In this document: piece after piece, positions 50,719 to 59,214 of the stretch
Position numbering within the stretch: position 1 is the first letter of the stretch
Layout: the number at the start of each line of letters is the position of its first letter
NCBI GenBank assembly: GCA_003168375.1
Contig: PMSI01000003.1
Coordinates: 248,001-312,000, forward strand
From: Vulcanimicrobiota bacterium
GTDB taxonomy: Bacteria > Vulcanimicrobiota > Vulcanimicrobiia > Vulcanimicrobiales > Vulcanimicrobiaceae
Direction: 5' to 3'
Length of the DNA stretch: 64,000 nucleotides
Notes under the pieces: generated by a model
What the model was told of the DNA's origin: nothing
The model's input: only the letters and a program-made list of their open reading frames with translations
The model's database searches: none
Program-made: the position numbers and the translations under genes

Positions 50719-52152
50719 ATGGAACGCATCCCGTCGAAGAGCGCCGATCTCGCGGAGTGGTATCAGGCCGTCTGCTATCAGGCGGAACTGGTCTCGCAAG
50801 CCCCCGTCCGCGGCTGCCTCGTGCTGCGGCCCTACGGGATGGGGATGTGGGAGCGGCTCGTGGCCGAGCTCGACCGGCGCTTCAAAGAAACCGGCCATGA
50901 GAACGCCTACTTTCCGCTGCTGATCCCCGAGTCGCTGCTCGTGAAGGAAGCCGAGCACGTCGAAGGCTTCGCGCCGGAAGTCGCCTGGGTGACCGAGGGC
51001 GGGACCGAAAAGCTGACCGAACGGCTCGCGATCCGGCCGACGTCGGAGGTGATCATCGGCGTGATGTACGCCGAGTGGATCCAGTCGTACCGCGATCTCC
51101 CGCTGCTGATCAACCAGTGGGCGAACGTGATGCGGTGGGAGAAGCGCACGCGCCCGTTCCTGCGCACCGCAGAGTTTCTGTGGCAAGAAGGTCACACCGC
51201 GCACGCGACCGAGCAGGAAGCCGCCGAAGAGGTCGCGCGGATGCTCGAGGTCTACCGCGAGGTGGCGGAAGACGTCTGCGGCGTCCCGGTCTACACGGGC
51301 GAGAAGTCGGCCTCCGAGCGGTTCGCGGGCGCGAACCACACGTACTCGATCGAGGGGCTGATGCCCGACGGCCGTGCGCTGCAGTCGGCGACCTCGCACG
51401 AGCTCGGGCAGAACTTCGCGCGCGCGTACGACATCACGTTCGCCGCCGAAGACCAGACGCAGCAGTTCGCGTGGACGACCTCGTGGGGGATGTCGTGGCG
51501 AATGCTCGGCGCGCTGATCATGACGCACGGCGACGACCGCGGCCTGCGCATTCCGCCGAAGATGGCCCCGACCGAGGTGGTGATCGTGCCGATCCCGCGC
51601 GGCGACACGACGCGGCTCGACGAGGCGGCGCGCGAGCTGTACCGCGCCTGCAAGGCGGCGGGGCTGCGGGTGAAACTCGACGACCGGCCGGGACAGTCGC
51701 CGGGCTATAAGTTCAACGAGTGGGACCTGCGCGGGGTCCCGATCAGGCTCGAGCTCGGGAACCGCGACCTCGACGCGGGTGTCGCAACGCTCGTTCGCCG
51801 CGACAAAGCTCTCAAGGAAGAAGGGCAGAAGCAGCAGGTTCCGCTCGGCGAGGTCGTTGCGTTCATCCCGACCGTGCTGGAACAGATTCAGCACTCGCTC
51901 ACCGCGCAGGCGAGAACGTTCTTGCAGGACCACACGTTCGCGACGCTCGATCGCGACGAGTTCTTCAAACTGCTGCGAGACCGCGCCGGGATGGTGGACG
52001 CGCCCTGGTGCGGCCGCCCGGAGTGCGAGGCCGCGGTGAAGGAAGCGACGAGCGCGTCGACGCGCAATCTGCGCGCGCCGGCGCGGGCCGAGCGATGCGT
52101 TCCGTGCGGCGAGCCGGCGCGGTACCAGGCCTATTTCGCGCAAAGCTATTAG
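50719..52152 (+). CDS. proS: Prolyl-tRNA synthetase, archaeal/eukaryotic type
   Basis: A 477-residue class II synthetase charging tRNA-Pro. The order is catalytic domain (RGCLVLRPYGMGMWERLVAE, RPTSEVIIGVMYAEWIQSYR, MRWEKRTRPFLRTAEFLWQE, GHTAHATEQEAAEEVARMLE), anticodon domain (APTEVVIVPIPRGDTTRLDE), and a C-terminal zinc domain with Cys pairs WCGRPECEAAV and ERCVPCGEPARYQAYF. No bacterial editing insertion is present. This is the type-3 ProRS of archaea, eukaryotes and some bacteria. ATG at 50719 is used; a TTG two codons before is possible. Confidence 0.96.
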   Translation: MERIPSKSADLAEWYQAVCYQAELVSQAPVRGCLVLRPYGMGMWERLVAELDRRFKETGHENAYFPLLIPESLLVKEAEHVEGFAPEVAWVTEGGTEKLTERLAIRPTSEVIIGVMYAEWIQSYRDLPLLINQWANVMRWEKRTRPFLRTAEFLWQEGHTAHATEQEAAEEVARMLEVYREVAEDVCGVPVYTGEKSASERFAGANHTYSIEGLMPDGRALQSATSHELGQNFARAYDITFAAEDQTQQFAWTTSWGMSWRMLGALIMTHGDDRGLRIPPKMAPTEVVIVPIPRGDTTRLDEAARELYRACKAAGLRVKLDDRPGQSPGYKFNEWDLRGVPIRLELGNRDLDAGVATLVRRDKALKEEGQKQQVPLGEVVAFIPTVLEQIQHSLTAQARTFLQDHTFATLDRDEFFKLLRDRAGMVDAPWCGRPECEAAVKEATSASTRNLRAPARAERCVPCGEPARYQAYFAQSY

Positions 52153-52159
52153 CGCGCTG

Positions 52160-52666
52160 TTGGTGGCTGCGACGCTCGGACTGACGGCGCCGGCCTGGAG
52201 TGCCGAGGATCCGCGCGTGCTGCAGCGCAGCACGGGATCGGACCTTGCGACGGCACGGAGGATCGCGGCGGCGCTGCTCGCGCACCCGCTCCCCGCGCAG
52301 CTCGTACGCGTACGCTGCGAGCGGGTCGGCGCGCACGTCGATTGCGGGCTGGTCGTCTCGGGCGTGAAGTTCCACCGGCCGCTCGCCCTGGCCGCATGGA
52401 ATGCGGAGATCGCCGGGCTGATCGAGGGTGCCTTCGCGGCGGTCCCTGCCGTCGAGGAGGTCGACTGCTGGGCGACGGTACCGCTCGATGCCGGCCGGGG
52501 GATCGTGGTGAGCGGCGATTTCGCGAAGCCGACCGCGGCGACCGTCTTCTCGATCACCGTCCCGCGCGCGCAGCGGGGCGCCGTCCGAGCCCGCTTAGGC
52601 TCCGGTGAGGGGATCTTTTGGGACCCGGCCTTTCGGGCGGCGCTGTCGAAAGGGACGAGCGGATGA
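52160..52666 (+). CDS. Exported protein of unknown function
   Basis: A 168-residue protein, starting with a signal peptide (ATLGLTAPAWSAEDP gives a cleavage site near WSA). The rest is a small alpha/beta domain, DLATARRIAAALLAHPLPAQ, VDCGLVVSGVKFHRPLALAA and CWATVPLDAGRGIVVSGDF; I do not recognise the family. The start is uncertain: TTG at 52160, GTG at 52163, with no clear ribosome site, and the frame is open upstream. It overlaps the protease gene (ATGA). Confidence 0.6.
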   Translation: MVAATLGLTAPAWSAEDPRVLQRSTGSDLATARRIAAALLAHPLPAQLVRVRCERVGAHVDCGLVVSGVKFHRPLALAAWNAEIAGLIEGAFAAVPAVEEVDCWATVPLDAGRGIVVSGDFAKPTAATVFSITVPRAQRGAVRARLGSGEGIFWDPAFRAALSKGTSG

Positions 52667-53922
52667 TCCGGACCAGCACGCTCCCGAACGGTTTGCACGT
52701 GCTCACGGAGAGCATGAGCCACGTCCGCTCCGCGACCATCGGGGTCTGGTGCGACGTCGGCTCGTCGTTCGAGCCGGCCGAGCGGCGCGGGATCTCGCAC
52801 CTGCTGGAGCACATGGTGTTCAAAGGGACCCAGCGGCGGACCGCGCGGCAGATCGCCGAGGAGATGGACGCCGTCGGTGGCGAGCTCAACGCGATGACCG
52901 ACAAGGAGTCGACGTGCTTCTATGCTCACGTCGTCGACCGCCATCTGCCGCGCGCCGTCGACGTGCTGGCCGACATGCTCCTGAACGCGCGGTTCGACGC
53001 GGACGATCTGGCGCGCGAGCAGCAGGTCGTGCTCGAAGAGATCAAGATGTACGACGACTCGCCGGGCGAGGTCGTGCATGAGCGGTTCACGCGCACGCTG
53101 TGGCGGGGGGCGAATCTCGGCGACCCGACGATCGGATTCGCCGCGACCGTCGCGGGGATCGCGCGCCAGGATCTGGTCGCCTGGCGCGCCGCGCGCTACG
53201 CGCCCTCGACGACGATCGTGACGGCGGCCGGTAACCTCGAGCATGAGGCCGTTGTAGCGCTCGTCGCCGATGCCTTCGCCGCGTTCGCGGGCACCGTCCC
53301 TGCGCCGGTCCCCGAGCGGCCGCGCTTCATGCCCGCGCTGGACGTGACGATCGACGAGACGGAGCAGGCGTACGTCCTGCTCGGTGCGCCGGGGCTCGGG
53401 CTGCGGGACGAGCGCCGCTACGCGCTCTCCGTGCTCGACACGCTGCTCGGCGGCGGGATGTCGAGCCGGCTCTTCCAGAGCGTCCGCGAAGAGCGCGGCC
53501 TGGCCTACGAGATCTCGACCTTCCAGCAGGGCTACCGTGAAGCCGGACTGTTCGGCGTGAGCGCGGGCTGCACGCCGGAGCGGGCGCAGGAGTGCGTCGA
53601 CGTCGTCTCCGACGAGCTCGACCGGCTGCTGCACGACGGCGTCGTCGCCGACGAGGTCGAACGCGCCCGCGAACATCTCAAAGGCAACCTCACGCTGGCG
53701 CTGGAGAGCACCTTCAACCGGATGTCGCGGCTCGCGCGAAACCACATCGTGCACGGGCGCCAGATCTCGACCGAAGAAGTCGAGGCGCGATTCGACGCGG
53801 TGACCGCGGACGATGTGGACACGCTCGCGCGCGAGTTGCTGAACCCTGCGGAGCGCGGGCTCTGCGTCCTCGGCCCGGGCGAGGTGCGCGCAGTCCGCTT
53901 GCCGGGGGCCGCCGCCGCGTGA
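52663..53922 (+). CDS. M16 family zinc peptidase
   Basis: A 419-residue processing-peptidase-like protein. TLPNGLHVLTESMSHVRSAT begins the fold; the zinc motif HxxEH is in GISHLLEHMVFKGTQRRTAR with the distal Glu in LEEIKMYDDSPGEVVHERFT. A second homologous domain follows, with LLGGGMSSRLFQSVREERGL then AYEISTFQQGY, the R/Y pair needed for the active site. About half the size of pitrilysin, so it works as a dimer. It overlaps the Amj gene by GTGA. Confidence 0.94.
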   Translation: MIRTSTLPNGLHVLTESMSHVRSATIGVWCDVGSSFEPAERRGISHLLEHMVFKGTQRRTARQIAEEMDAVGGELNAMTDKESTCFYAHVVDRHLPRAVDVLADMLLNARFDADDLAREQQVVLEEIKMYDDSPGEVVHERFTRTLWRGANLGDPTIGFAATVAGIARQDLVAWRAARYAPSTTIVTAAGNLEHEAVVALVADAFAAFAGTVPAPVPERPRFMPALDVTIDETEQAYVLLGAPGLGLRDERRYALSVLDTLLGGGMSSRLFQSVREERGLAYEISTFQQGYREAGLFGVSAGCTPERAQECVDVVSDELDRLLHDGVVADEVERAREHLKGNLTLALESTFNRMSRLARNHIVHGRQISTEEVEARFDAVTADDVDTLARELLNPAERGLCVLGPGEVRAVRLPGAAAA

Positions 53923-54779
53923 GCGAGGTCCTCGGCGGAAACGTCGTCCTCGCTGCAATCCTCACGCTGGTGACCCAGGCGATCCAGATCGGTGCCTACT
54001 CGGCACGCTACGCGGGGATCGTCACCGGACGCATCGCGACCGCGATCTCGCTGTTCAGCCTGTTGGTCACGGCCAGCCGGCTCGCATCGCTGTTCATGGT
54101 GCCCTCGCTCGGGGTGATCGCCGACAAAGCGAGCAACCCGGCGGTGAAGGCGCACCTCGCGACCGTGGATCCGTCCACGCTGCACGTCTTCGACCTACAG
54201 ATGCGCATCGTCGTCGCCGCGGGTTCGCTCGGTATCCTGCTCGGCGCATTGCTCCTGCCGGTGTTCCTGATCATGTTCGTTCGCGGGATCGGGGCATTCG
54301 AACGGCTCGGTTCGGTACCCAGGGCGCTCCTGCGGCTGTTCGATCCGCGGGTCGCGGGCGATCTGCTCCGCGCCCTCAAGCCGCCGCGGTTCCGGCTCTC
54401 CGATTTCCCGATCGACGCGGTACCGAAGAAGCTGCTGATCGCCAACACGCTGCTCTTCGCCGTGTACTCGGTCGGCGTGGTGGCGGCGTACTACGCCAGC
54501 GTGATCGTGCTCGACGCGCGGACGACGGCGACCGGTCTCTCGGGGCTGGTGAACGGCATCGGTACGGTGGCATTCTCGCTGTTCATCGATCCCACGACGG
54601 CGTTTATCGTCGACCAAACGGCGCGCGGCGAGCGGCCGCGCCGGGACGTGCTGGCGATGATCTTCTGGCTCGTCGTCACCGCGTTCATCGGAACGGTACT
54701 GGCGCAGCTGATCTTGTATCCATCCGCGGAGTATATCGCGGCGGTCGCGAACTTCTGGGTCAGCCACTCCAAGCACTGA
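53919..54779 (+). CDS. amj: Amj-type lipid II flippase (DUF2837)
   Basis: A 286-residue membrane protein with about six helices. LTLVTQAIQIGAYSARYAGI then VTGRIATAISLFSLLVTASR, and LFMVPSLGVIADKA match Amj ('alternate to MurJ'), which flips lipid-linked peptidoglycan precursor. FAVYSVGVVAAYYASVIVLD and LVNGIGTVAFSLFIDPTTAF are also family-like. GTG start overlaps the protease stop. No MurJ gene is in view, so whether Amj is the main flippase here is unknown. Confidence 0.85.
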   Translation: MSEVLGGNVVLAAILTLVTQAIQIGAYSARYAGIVTGRIATAISLFSLLVTASRLASLFMVPSLGVIADKASNPAVKAHLATVDPSTLHVFDLQMRIVVAAGSLGILLGALLLPVFLIMFVRGIGAFERLGSVPRALLRLFDPRVAGDLLRALKPPRFRLSDFPIDAVPKKLLIANTLLFAVYSVGVVAAYYASVIVLDARTTATGLSGLVNGIGTVAFSLFIDPTTAFIVDQTARGERPRRDVLAMIFWLVVTAFIGTVLAQLILYPSAEYIAAVANFWVSHSKH

Positions 54780-54781
54780 CG

Positions 54782-55447
54782 ATGAAACGCATGATCCGCC
54801 TCGCCGCCCTCCTCCTCACCGGTGCCGTGCTCGCGCTCGGGACGAGCGGCTGCGCCACCAGCATCGCGCAGTGGATCGTCAAAGAACGCACCCACCAAGG
54901 CGACATCGCCTTGCGGAACAGCAACTATCCCGAGGCATCGGTGGCCTACCAGCTGGCGCTCAAGGTCGATCCGTCGAACAAGCACGCGCGCGACGGCCTC
55001 ACGAACGTGCAGATCCGGCTCGCCCAGACGTTCTTCGCTGCCTCGAAGTTCGAGAATGCGATCGACGCGCTCGCCGTCGCGTCGCACTACTCGCCTGCGG
55101 ACGACCGCGTCCAGAGCCTGCGCGCGGAGATCGAGCAGGCCGAGATCAAACGCGACATCGTGGTCTCGAACTACCCGCTCTACAAAGTGACCGCCGCGTC
55201 GCTCCAGCGCGCGTACGCCCAGCTCAAGACGCAGAACACCGAGATCCTGCAGGCGCTCAAGCGCTTCGACTACACGTACGATACCGCCGACCTGACGTCC
55301 GCGATCCGCCAGAGCTACCTGCTCAACGAAGAGGTCGCGCGGCTGACGAACCGGCTCCAGCTCTACCGGCAGCTCGTCGAATCCGGCGTCCCCGAAAACT
55401 CCGCCGAGAACCTCGCGCCGCCCGCCTCGCTGCTACCGCTCCCCTGA
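54782..55447 (+). CDS. TPR lipoprotein
   Basis: A 221-residue lipoprotein. Signal peptide with lipobox LGTSGC (Cys near residue 24). The mature part has TPR-like helices: ERTHQGDIALRNSNYPEASV, AYQLALKVDPSNKHARDGLT, TFFAASKFENAIDALAVASH and a longer helical tail (LLNEEVARLTNRLQLYRQLV). It starts 2 bases after the Amj stop. Likely a periplasmic scaffold in the cell-envelope; no specific partner is clear. Confidence 0.82.
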   Translation: MKRMIRLAALLLTGAVLALGTSGCATSIAQWIVKERTHQGDIALRNSNYPEASVAYQLALKVDPSNKHARDGLTNVQIRLAQTFFAASKFENAIDALAVASHYSPADDRVQSLRAEIEQAEIKRDIVVSNYPLYKVTAASLQRAYAQLKTQNTEILQALKRFDYTYDTADLTSAIRQSYLLNEEVARLTNRLQLYRQLVESGVPENSAENLAPPASLLPLP

Positions 55448-55463
55448 CCGCGCGGCGAACGTC

Positions 55464-57218
55464 CTACGCTCGCATCGCCGCCATGACCGTACCGGCCATC
55501 CGGAGCAGCGACGGTTTGGCGGTGTACTCGAAGAGCTTGCGGCCGACGACGTCGGCGCGGCGGTGGGTGACGAACCAGGGCGGCGTGGGGAGCAGCGTGC
55601 GTTCACCGTCGCCCAACGAGCGAGGGAAGGGCGCGAACGGTGCGCGGACGACGCTCTTTTGCGGCTTGTCGAACAGATACGCGTTGTGGACGATCCCGAT
55701 CCCGCTTCCGACGTCGTCGATCGTGTTGCCGGGATAGGCGCCCCAACTCGTCGTCGGTAGCGTGAAGCCGACGCCGGGCCAGGTGTTGATCGTCACGCAG
55801 CCGTAGCGCAGCGCCGCGATCGCATCGTCGAAGACGGGACCGAGCTCGGCGATCGTGCGCGGATGGATCAGGATCGCCGCGCCGAGGGTGCCGTGCAGAC
55901 GCTCGTTGCAGAAGGCGACCGCGTTCCGCAGGAAACTCGCCGCGTCGTCGCCCGGCAGCGCGGTCTGCGCCAGCACCGGACCGAAGGTCTCGCTGCGGAA
56001 GAGGAGTTCATCGGCGTTCCGGGCGTCGAGCCCGGCGACGAAGGTGCGGTGTATGCCGTCCATCGGCACGCCGATGCTCTCGGCGTTCGGATACGCGTGC
56101 TCGACCACGTGGACGCGCTCGCGCGAGCCGGGATAGTACGACGGACGTTGCGGGGCGTGGCCGATCGCGGCCCGCACTTTCTCGAGGAAACGCGGCCCGA
56201 GCTCCCAGGACTGCGGCGTCACGATCACCTGCGCCGCGATGCAGTTCGCCGCGGCGTTGTGCAGCTTCTGCGTCGCGACGTGGGCCGCGTGATAGCCGAG
56301 GTCCGGCTCCGACCACGGGCCGGGGACGACGATCACCGGCGTCACGTTGCCGAGCTCGCTGGTCACCGGCTTCGACAGCACCGGCTGGTTCGCGCGCTTG
56401 CGCGCTTCGCCGTCGGGCCCGCTTCCGAAGACGATCGCGTCGTGGGTGCGCTCGCCGCCGGTGAGATGGACCGCATCGACCTCCGGATGCGCGCACAGGA
56501 ACGCGCCGGCGTCGGCGCCGCCCGCGACGATTCGCACGAACCCTTCGTCGATCAGCGAGGAGAAGATGCGCGCGAATACCGGCGCGAGGTACGCGTTCAC
56601 CGGATTGAGCTTGAGCATGACGGCGCTGCCGTGGGCGTACAGCGCGTACAGCGTGTCGAGGGGAGGGATGCTGGCGATGTTGCCGGCACCGAGCACGAGC
56701 GTCACCGCGCCCTCGGGGTCGCGCTGCCGGTAGAAGCTCGCGGTGTTCTCGATCAGCATCTCGCGCGTTACCTCGGGTTCCATCCAGACTTCGGCGCGCA
56801 CCCCGTTCAGAAGGATCGCATCGCCGCGGTCGACGGGGAAGACGTCGACGACGACCTGCCCGTCCGGGCGCGTTCGGATCGCACGCGCCGGCACCGGCGG
56901 CACGCCGTCGCGTGCGATCCCGGCGAGCGTCGCGGTTAACCGGTCGAGCGCCGTCAGCAGCGGGTAGGGCCCGGAGAGCCACTCCTCGCCGGCGAGCGCG
57001 GTGCCGGCGATCCCTTTGGCCTGCGCCGCGAGTTCGACCCACGTTTTCGCGGTCTCGACCGTGCGCCCGCGCATCGCGCGCAGGTGGCAGATCTTCTCGG
57101 CGACGCCGAGGCGCGCCCACGTCTGCGCGTGCGCGCGCAGCGTCGCGAGATCCGTTTCGAGCGCCGCCTCCGCGGCGCGCACCTCGGGGGTCAGCACGGG
57201 TTCGGCGCCGACTTCCAT
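55464..57218 (-). CDS. Aldehyde dehydrogenase superfamily protein
   Basis: A 584-residue protein, longer than usual ALDHs (about 480-500). Catalytic Cys in KLHNAAANCIAAQVIVTPQS; general base Glu in LSKPVTSELGNVTPVIVVPG; NAD-binding region VTLVLGAGNIASIPPLDTLY with Lys in AVMLKLNPVNAYLAPVFARI; C-terminal RSETFGPVLAQTALP and CVTINTWPGVGFTLPTTSWG. The first 100 residues form an extra helical region. The substrate is unknown. The start overlaps the end of the divergently functioning GT39 gene on the same strand by 28 bases. Confidence 0.88.
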   Translation of the reverse strand: MEVGAEPVLTPEVRAAEAALETDLATLRAHAQTWARLGVAEKICHLRAMRGRTVETAKTWVELAAQAKGIAGTALAGEEWLSGPYPLLTALDRLTATLAGIARDGVPPVPARAIRTRPDGQVVVDVFPVDRGDAILLNGVRAEVWMEPEVTREMLIENTASFYRQRDPEGAVTLVLGAGNIASIPPLDTLYALYAHGSAVMLKLNPVNAYLAPVFARIFSSLIDEGFVRIVAGGADAGAFLCAHPEVDAVHLTGGERTHDAIVFGSGPDGEARKRANQPVLSKPVTSELGNVTPVIVVPGPWSEPDLGYHAAHVATQKLHNAAANCIAAQVIVTPQSWELGPRFLEKVRAAIGHAPQRPSYYPGSRERVHVVEHAYPNAESIGVPMDGIHRTFVAGLDARNADELLFRSETFGPVLAQTALPGDDAASFLRNAVAFCNERLHGTLGAAILIHPRTIAELGPVFDDAIAALRYGCVTINTWPGVGFTLPTTSWGAYPGNTIDDVGSGIGIVHNAYLFDKPQKSVVRAPFAPFPRSLGDGERTLLPTPPWFVTHRRADVVGRKLFEYTAKPSLLRMAGTVMAAMRA

Positions 57219-58780
57219 TCTCGCCTCCAGTTTGCGTACGCGCCGGCCATCTCACGGCGGCGGAAGGCGCGCCAGCGGTCTTCCGCGCCGGGCAGCACCT
57301 TCGCGGGATCCGTCTCGTACACCGGCCACGCGGCCGCCGGGTCGAGCACCGGGAAGCGTGCGAGCCAGCAATAGAGCTCGAGGTTCGTCTGCTCGAGCCG
57401 CGCGTGCTCGACCGAGATGTAGTAGCGGGCTCCCTTGCGGATCGCGCTCTGCTCGTCCAACGGCGTCCAGAGGCGCGGATCCTCTTCCCAGCCCTTGCGT
57501 CCGATCGTGTACAGGATCGACGGATCGTAGTGACCCATCACGACCAGCGCCCCCGGTGCGAGGGTCGCGTCGAGCTGCTTCGCGCGCACGTAGTTCACCG
57601 CGCTCCAGCGGTAGTACGGCGCGATCTCGCGGTAGCCGAAGACGATCGCTGCGATCCACACCACGGCGGCGATCCCGGCGAGCGTCGCGCGCCGCTCGCG
57701 CGCCGTGCCCCAGCGCTCCACCGCGAACGCGGACAAACGCCCGATCGCCAGCGCGCCGAGCGGGAGCAGCAGGTAGAGATAGTAGTCGACCCGCTCGACG
57801 GTCACCACGACCCAGGCGTAGAGCAGACCACCGCCGAGCCAGCCCCACAGCAAGGCGTCGCTGCGCGAGCGGAGCCGAACGCAAAAGCCCACGATCGTCA
57901 GCGCGAAGGCGATCGGCCCGAGCATCGTCGTCGCGAGCATCTTGAGCGCGTGAGCGAACGCCACGGCTTTCGCGGTGAACGCGGGGGGCGAGGTGAGCGC
58001 CGCCTGCAGCGAAGGGATGACGTGCAGCGTCGTGATCCCGCTCGCCCAGTGCCACTCGGCGTGCGAGGAGACGAACTGGCCGTAGACCGCGAGCGGGACG
58101 AACGCGGTCGCCGCGAGCGCCCACAGCTGCGGCCGCGTCAGCGCGCCGCGCCAGCCGAGCCGGGCGAGCGCGCACGCCGCGAGCGGGATCGCCGCGGTGA
58201 CCGCGACCGGTTTCGCGAGAAACGCCAGCATCAGCAGCAGCGCCGCCGGCCACCAGCCGCGCCACGACCGTGCTGCGTCGTCGACGATCCAGCGGGCGCA
58301 TGCGAACAGCGCGCACGTCGTGAAGAACACCATCGCGGTGTCCGGCATGAAGGTGTGGCTGTAGTACCACGCCCCGGGCAGCACCGCGAACGCAGCCGCT
58401 GCGGCGACGCCGGCGAGCTCCGACCGGAACAGCCAGCGGCCGAACGCGGCGAGCACCGGGATCGTCGCGACGCCGAAGCCGATCGAGATCAGCCGTCCGA
58501 AGACCTCGTGCACGCCGAAGAGCTTGTACAGCGTCGCCGCCAGGAAGGGAACGATCTGCAGCTCGAGCTCGACGTAGTGCGGCGACGGGCCGTTGTAGTC
58601 GACTTGCGGGAAGAAGATGTTGTACTGGAGCTGTGCGAAGTTGCGCGCGATCGCGGCGGTGTCGCCTTGACGCCAGCCCGGATGATCGAAGATCGGGTCG
58701 TGGATCCCTTTGAACCGCAGCACCGCGCCCAGGGCGGTGAACGCGAGCGTCGAGATCCAGAACAGCCGCGAGGCCGTCAC
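57191..58780 (-). CDS. GT39/ArnT-type membrane glycosyltransferase
   Basis: A 529-residue protein with about eleven membrane helices. IFDHPGWRQGDTAAIARNFA (with the acidic residue on the first outer loop), NIFFPQVDYNGPSPHYVELE, LPGAWYYSHTFMPDTAMVFF, and LLMLAFLAKPVAVTAAIPLA are as in polyprenyl-phosphate-dependent transferases of the GT39/PMT/ArnT clan. It would use a lipid-linked sugar on the outer face of the inner membrane. GTG overlaps the GtrA stop; with the PIG-V-like gene they form one operon. Confidence 0.85.
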   Translation of the reverse strand: MTASRLFWISTLAFTALGAVLRFKGIHDPIFDHPGWRQGDTAAIARNFAQLQYNIFFPQVDYNGPSPHYVELELQIVPFLAATLYKLFGVHEVFGRLISIGFGVATIPVLAAFGRWLFRSELAGVAAAAAFAVLPGAWYYSHTFMPDTAMVFFTTCALFACARWIVDDAARSWRGWWPAALLLMLAFLAKPVAVTAAIPLAACALARLGWRGALTRPQLWALAATAFVPLAVYGQFVSSHAEWHWASGITTLHVIPSLQAALTSPPAFTAKAVAFAHALKMLATTMLGPIAFALTIVGFCVRLRSRSDALLWGWLGGGLLYAWVVVTVERVDYYLYLLLPLGALAIGRLSAFAVERWGTARERRATLAGIAAVVWIAAIVFGYREIAPYYRWSAVNYVRAKQLDATLAPGALVVMGHYDPSILYTIGRKGWEEDPRLWTPLDEQSAIRKGARYYISVEHARLEQTNLELYCWLARFPVLDPAAAWPVYETDPAKVLPGAEDRWRAFRRREMAGAYANWRREWKSAPNPC

Positions 58781-59214
58781 CCTACGGACCGGAACGTCCA
58801 ATACTTGTTGACGAAGAAGTTCACGACGATGCCGGAGATCGTCGCGAGGAACCACGTCTTGTGTCCGTGACCGAGCGACGGTGCGACCAGGAACGACACC
58901 AGCAGTCCCACCAGCAGTGCGAGGACGGAGACGCTGAGGAACTGCACCGCTTCCCGGCCCGCGTGGCCGGTCGAGCGAAACGTCCAGATCCGGTTGAGGA
59001 AATAGTTCGAGACGCCGCCGGACAGGAACGCGACCGAGTACATCGCGTAGTACGGTCCGGCCGCCGCGTGGTTCGGAACGACGCGTTGCAGGAGCGTGAA
59101 GATGATCAGGTTCACCAAGAACCCCGACGCGCCGACGATCCCGAACTTGACGAACTGCCGGACGCCGCGCCGCTGCCGCACGCGCTCGAAGATGTTCGTG
59201 CTCGGCGCGCTCAT
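58777..59214 (-). CDS. GtrA family membrane protein
   Basis: A 145-residue protein with four membrane helices, of the GtrA family involved in moving polyprenyl-phosphate sugars across the membrane. VRQFVKFGIVGASGFLVNLI, GPYYAMYSVAFLSGGVSNYF, LNRIWTFRSTG and the end NFFVNKYWTFRSVG are typical. ATG overlaps the stop of the upstream gene. Placed between two membrane glycosyltransferases, it probably supplies their lipid-linked donor. Confidence 0.93.
   Translation of the reverse strand: MSAPSTNIFERVRQRRGVRQFVKFGIVGASGFLVNLIIFTLLQRVVPNHAAAGPYYAMYSVAFLSGGVSNYFLNRIWTFRSTGHAGREAVQFLSVSVLALLVGLLVSFLVAPSLGHGHKTWFLATISGIVVNFFVNKYWTFRSVG

Noticed and set aside
50650-53958. An 1102-codon minus-strand open frame opposite proS and the M16 protease
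   Set aside because: It is the GC-rich shadow of genes with clear motifs on the plus strand; its Arg/Asp/Glu-rich product shows no domain.
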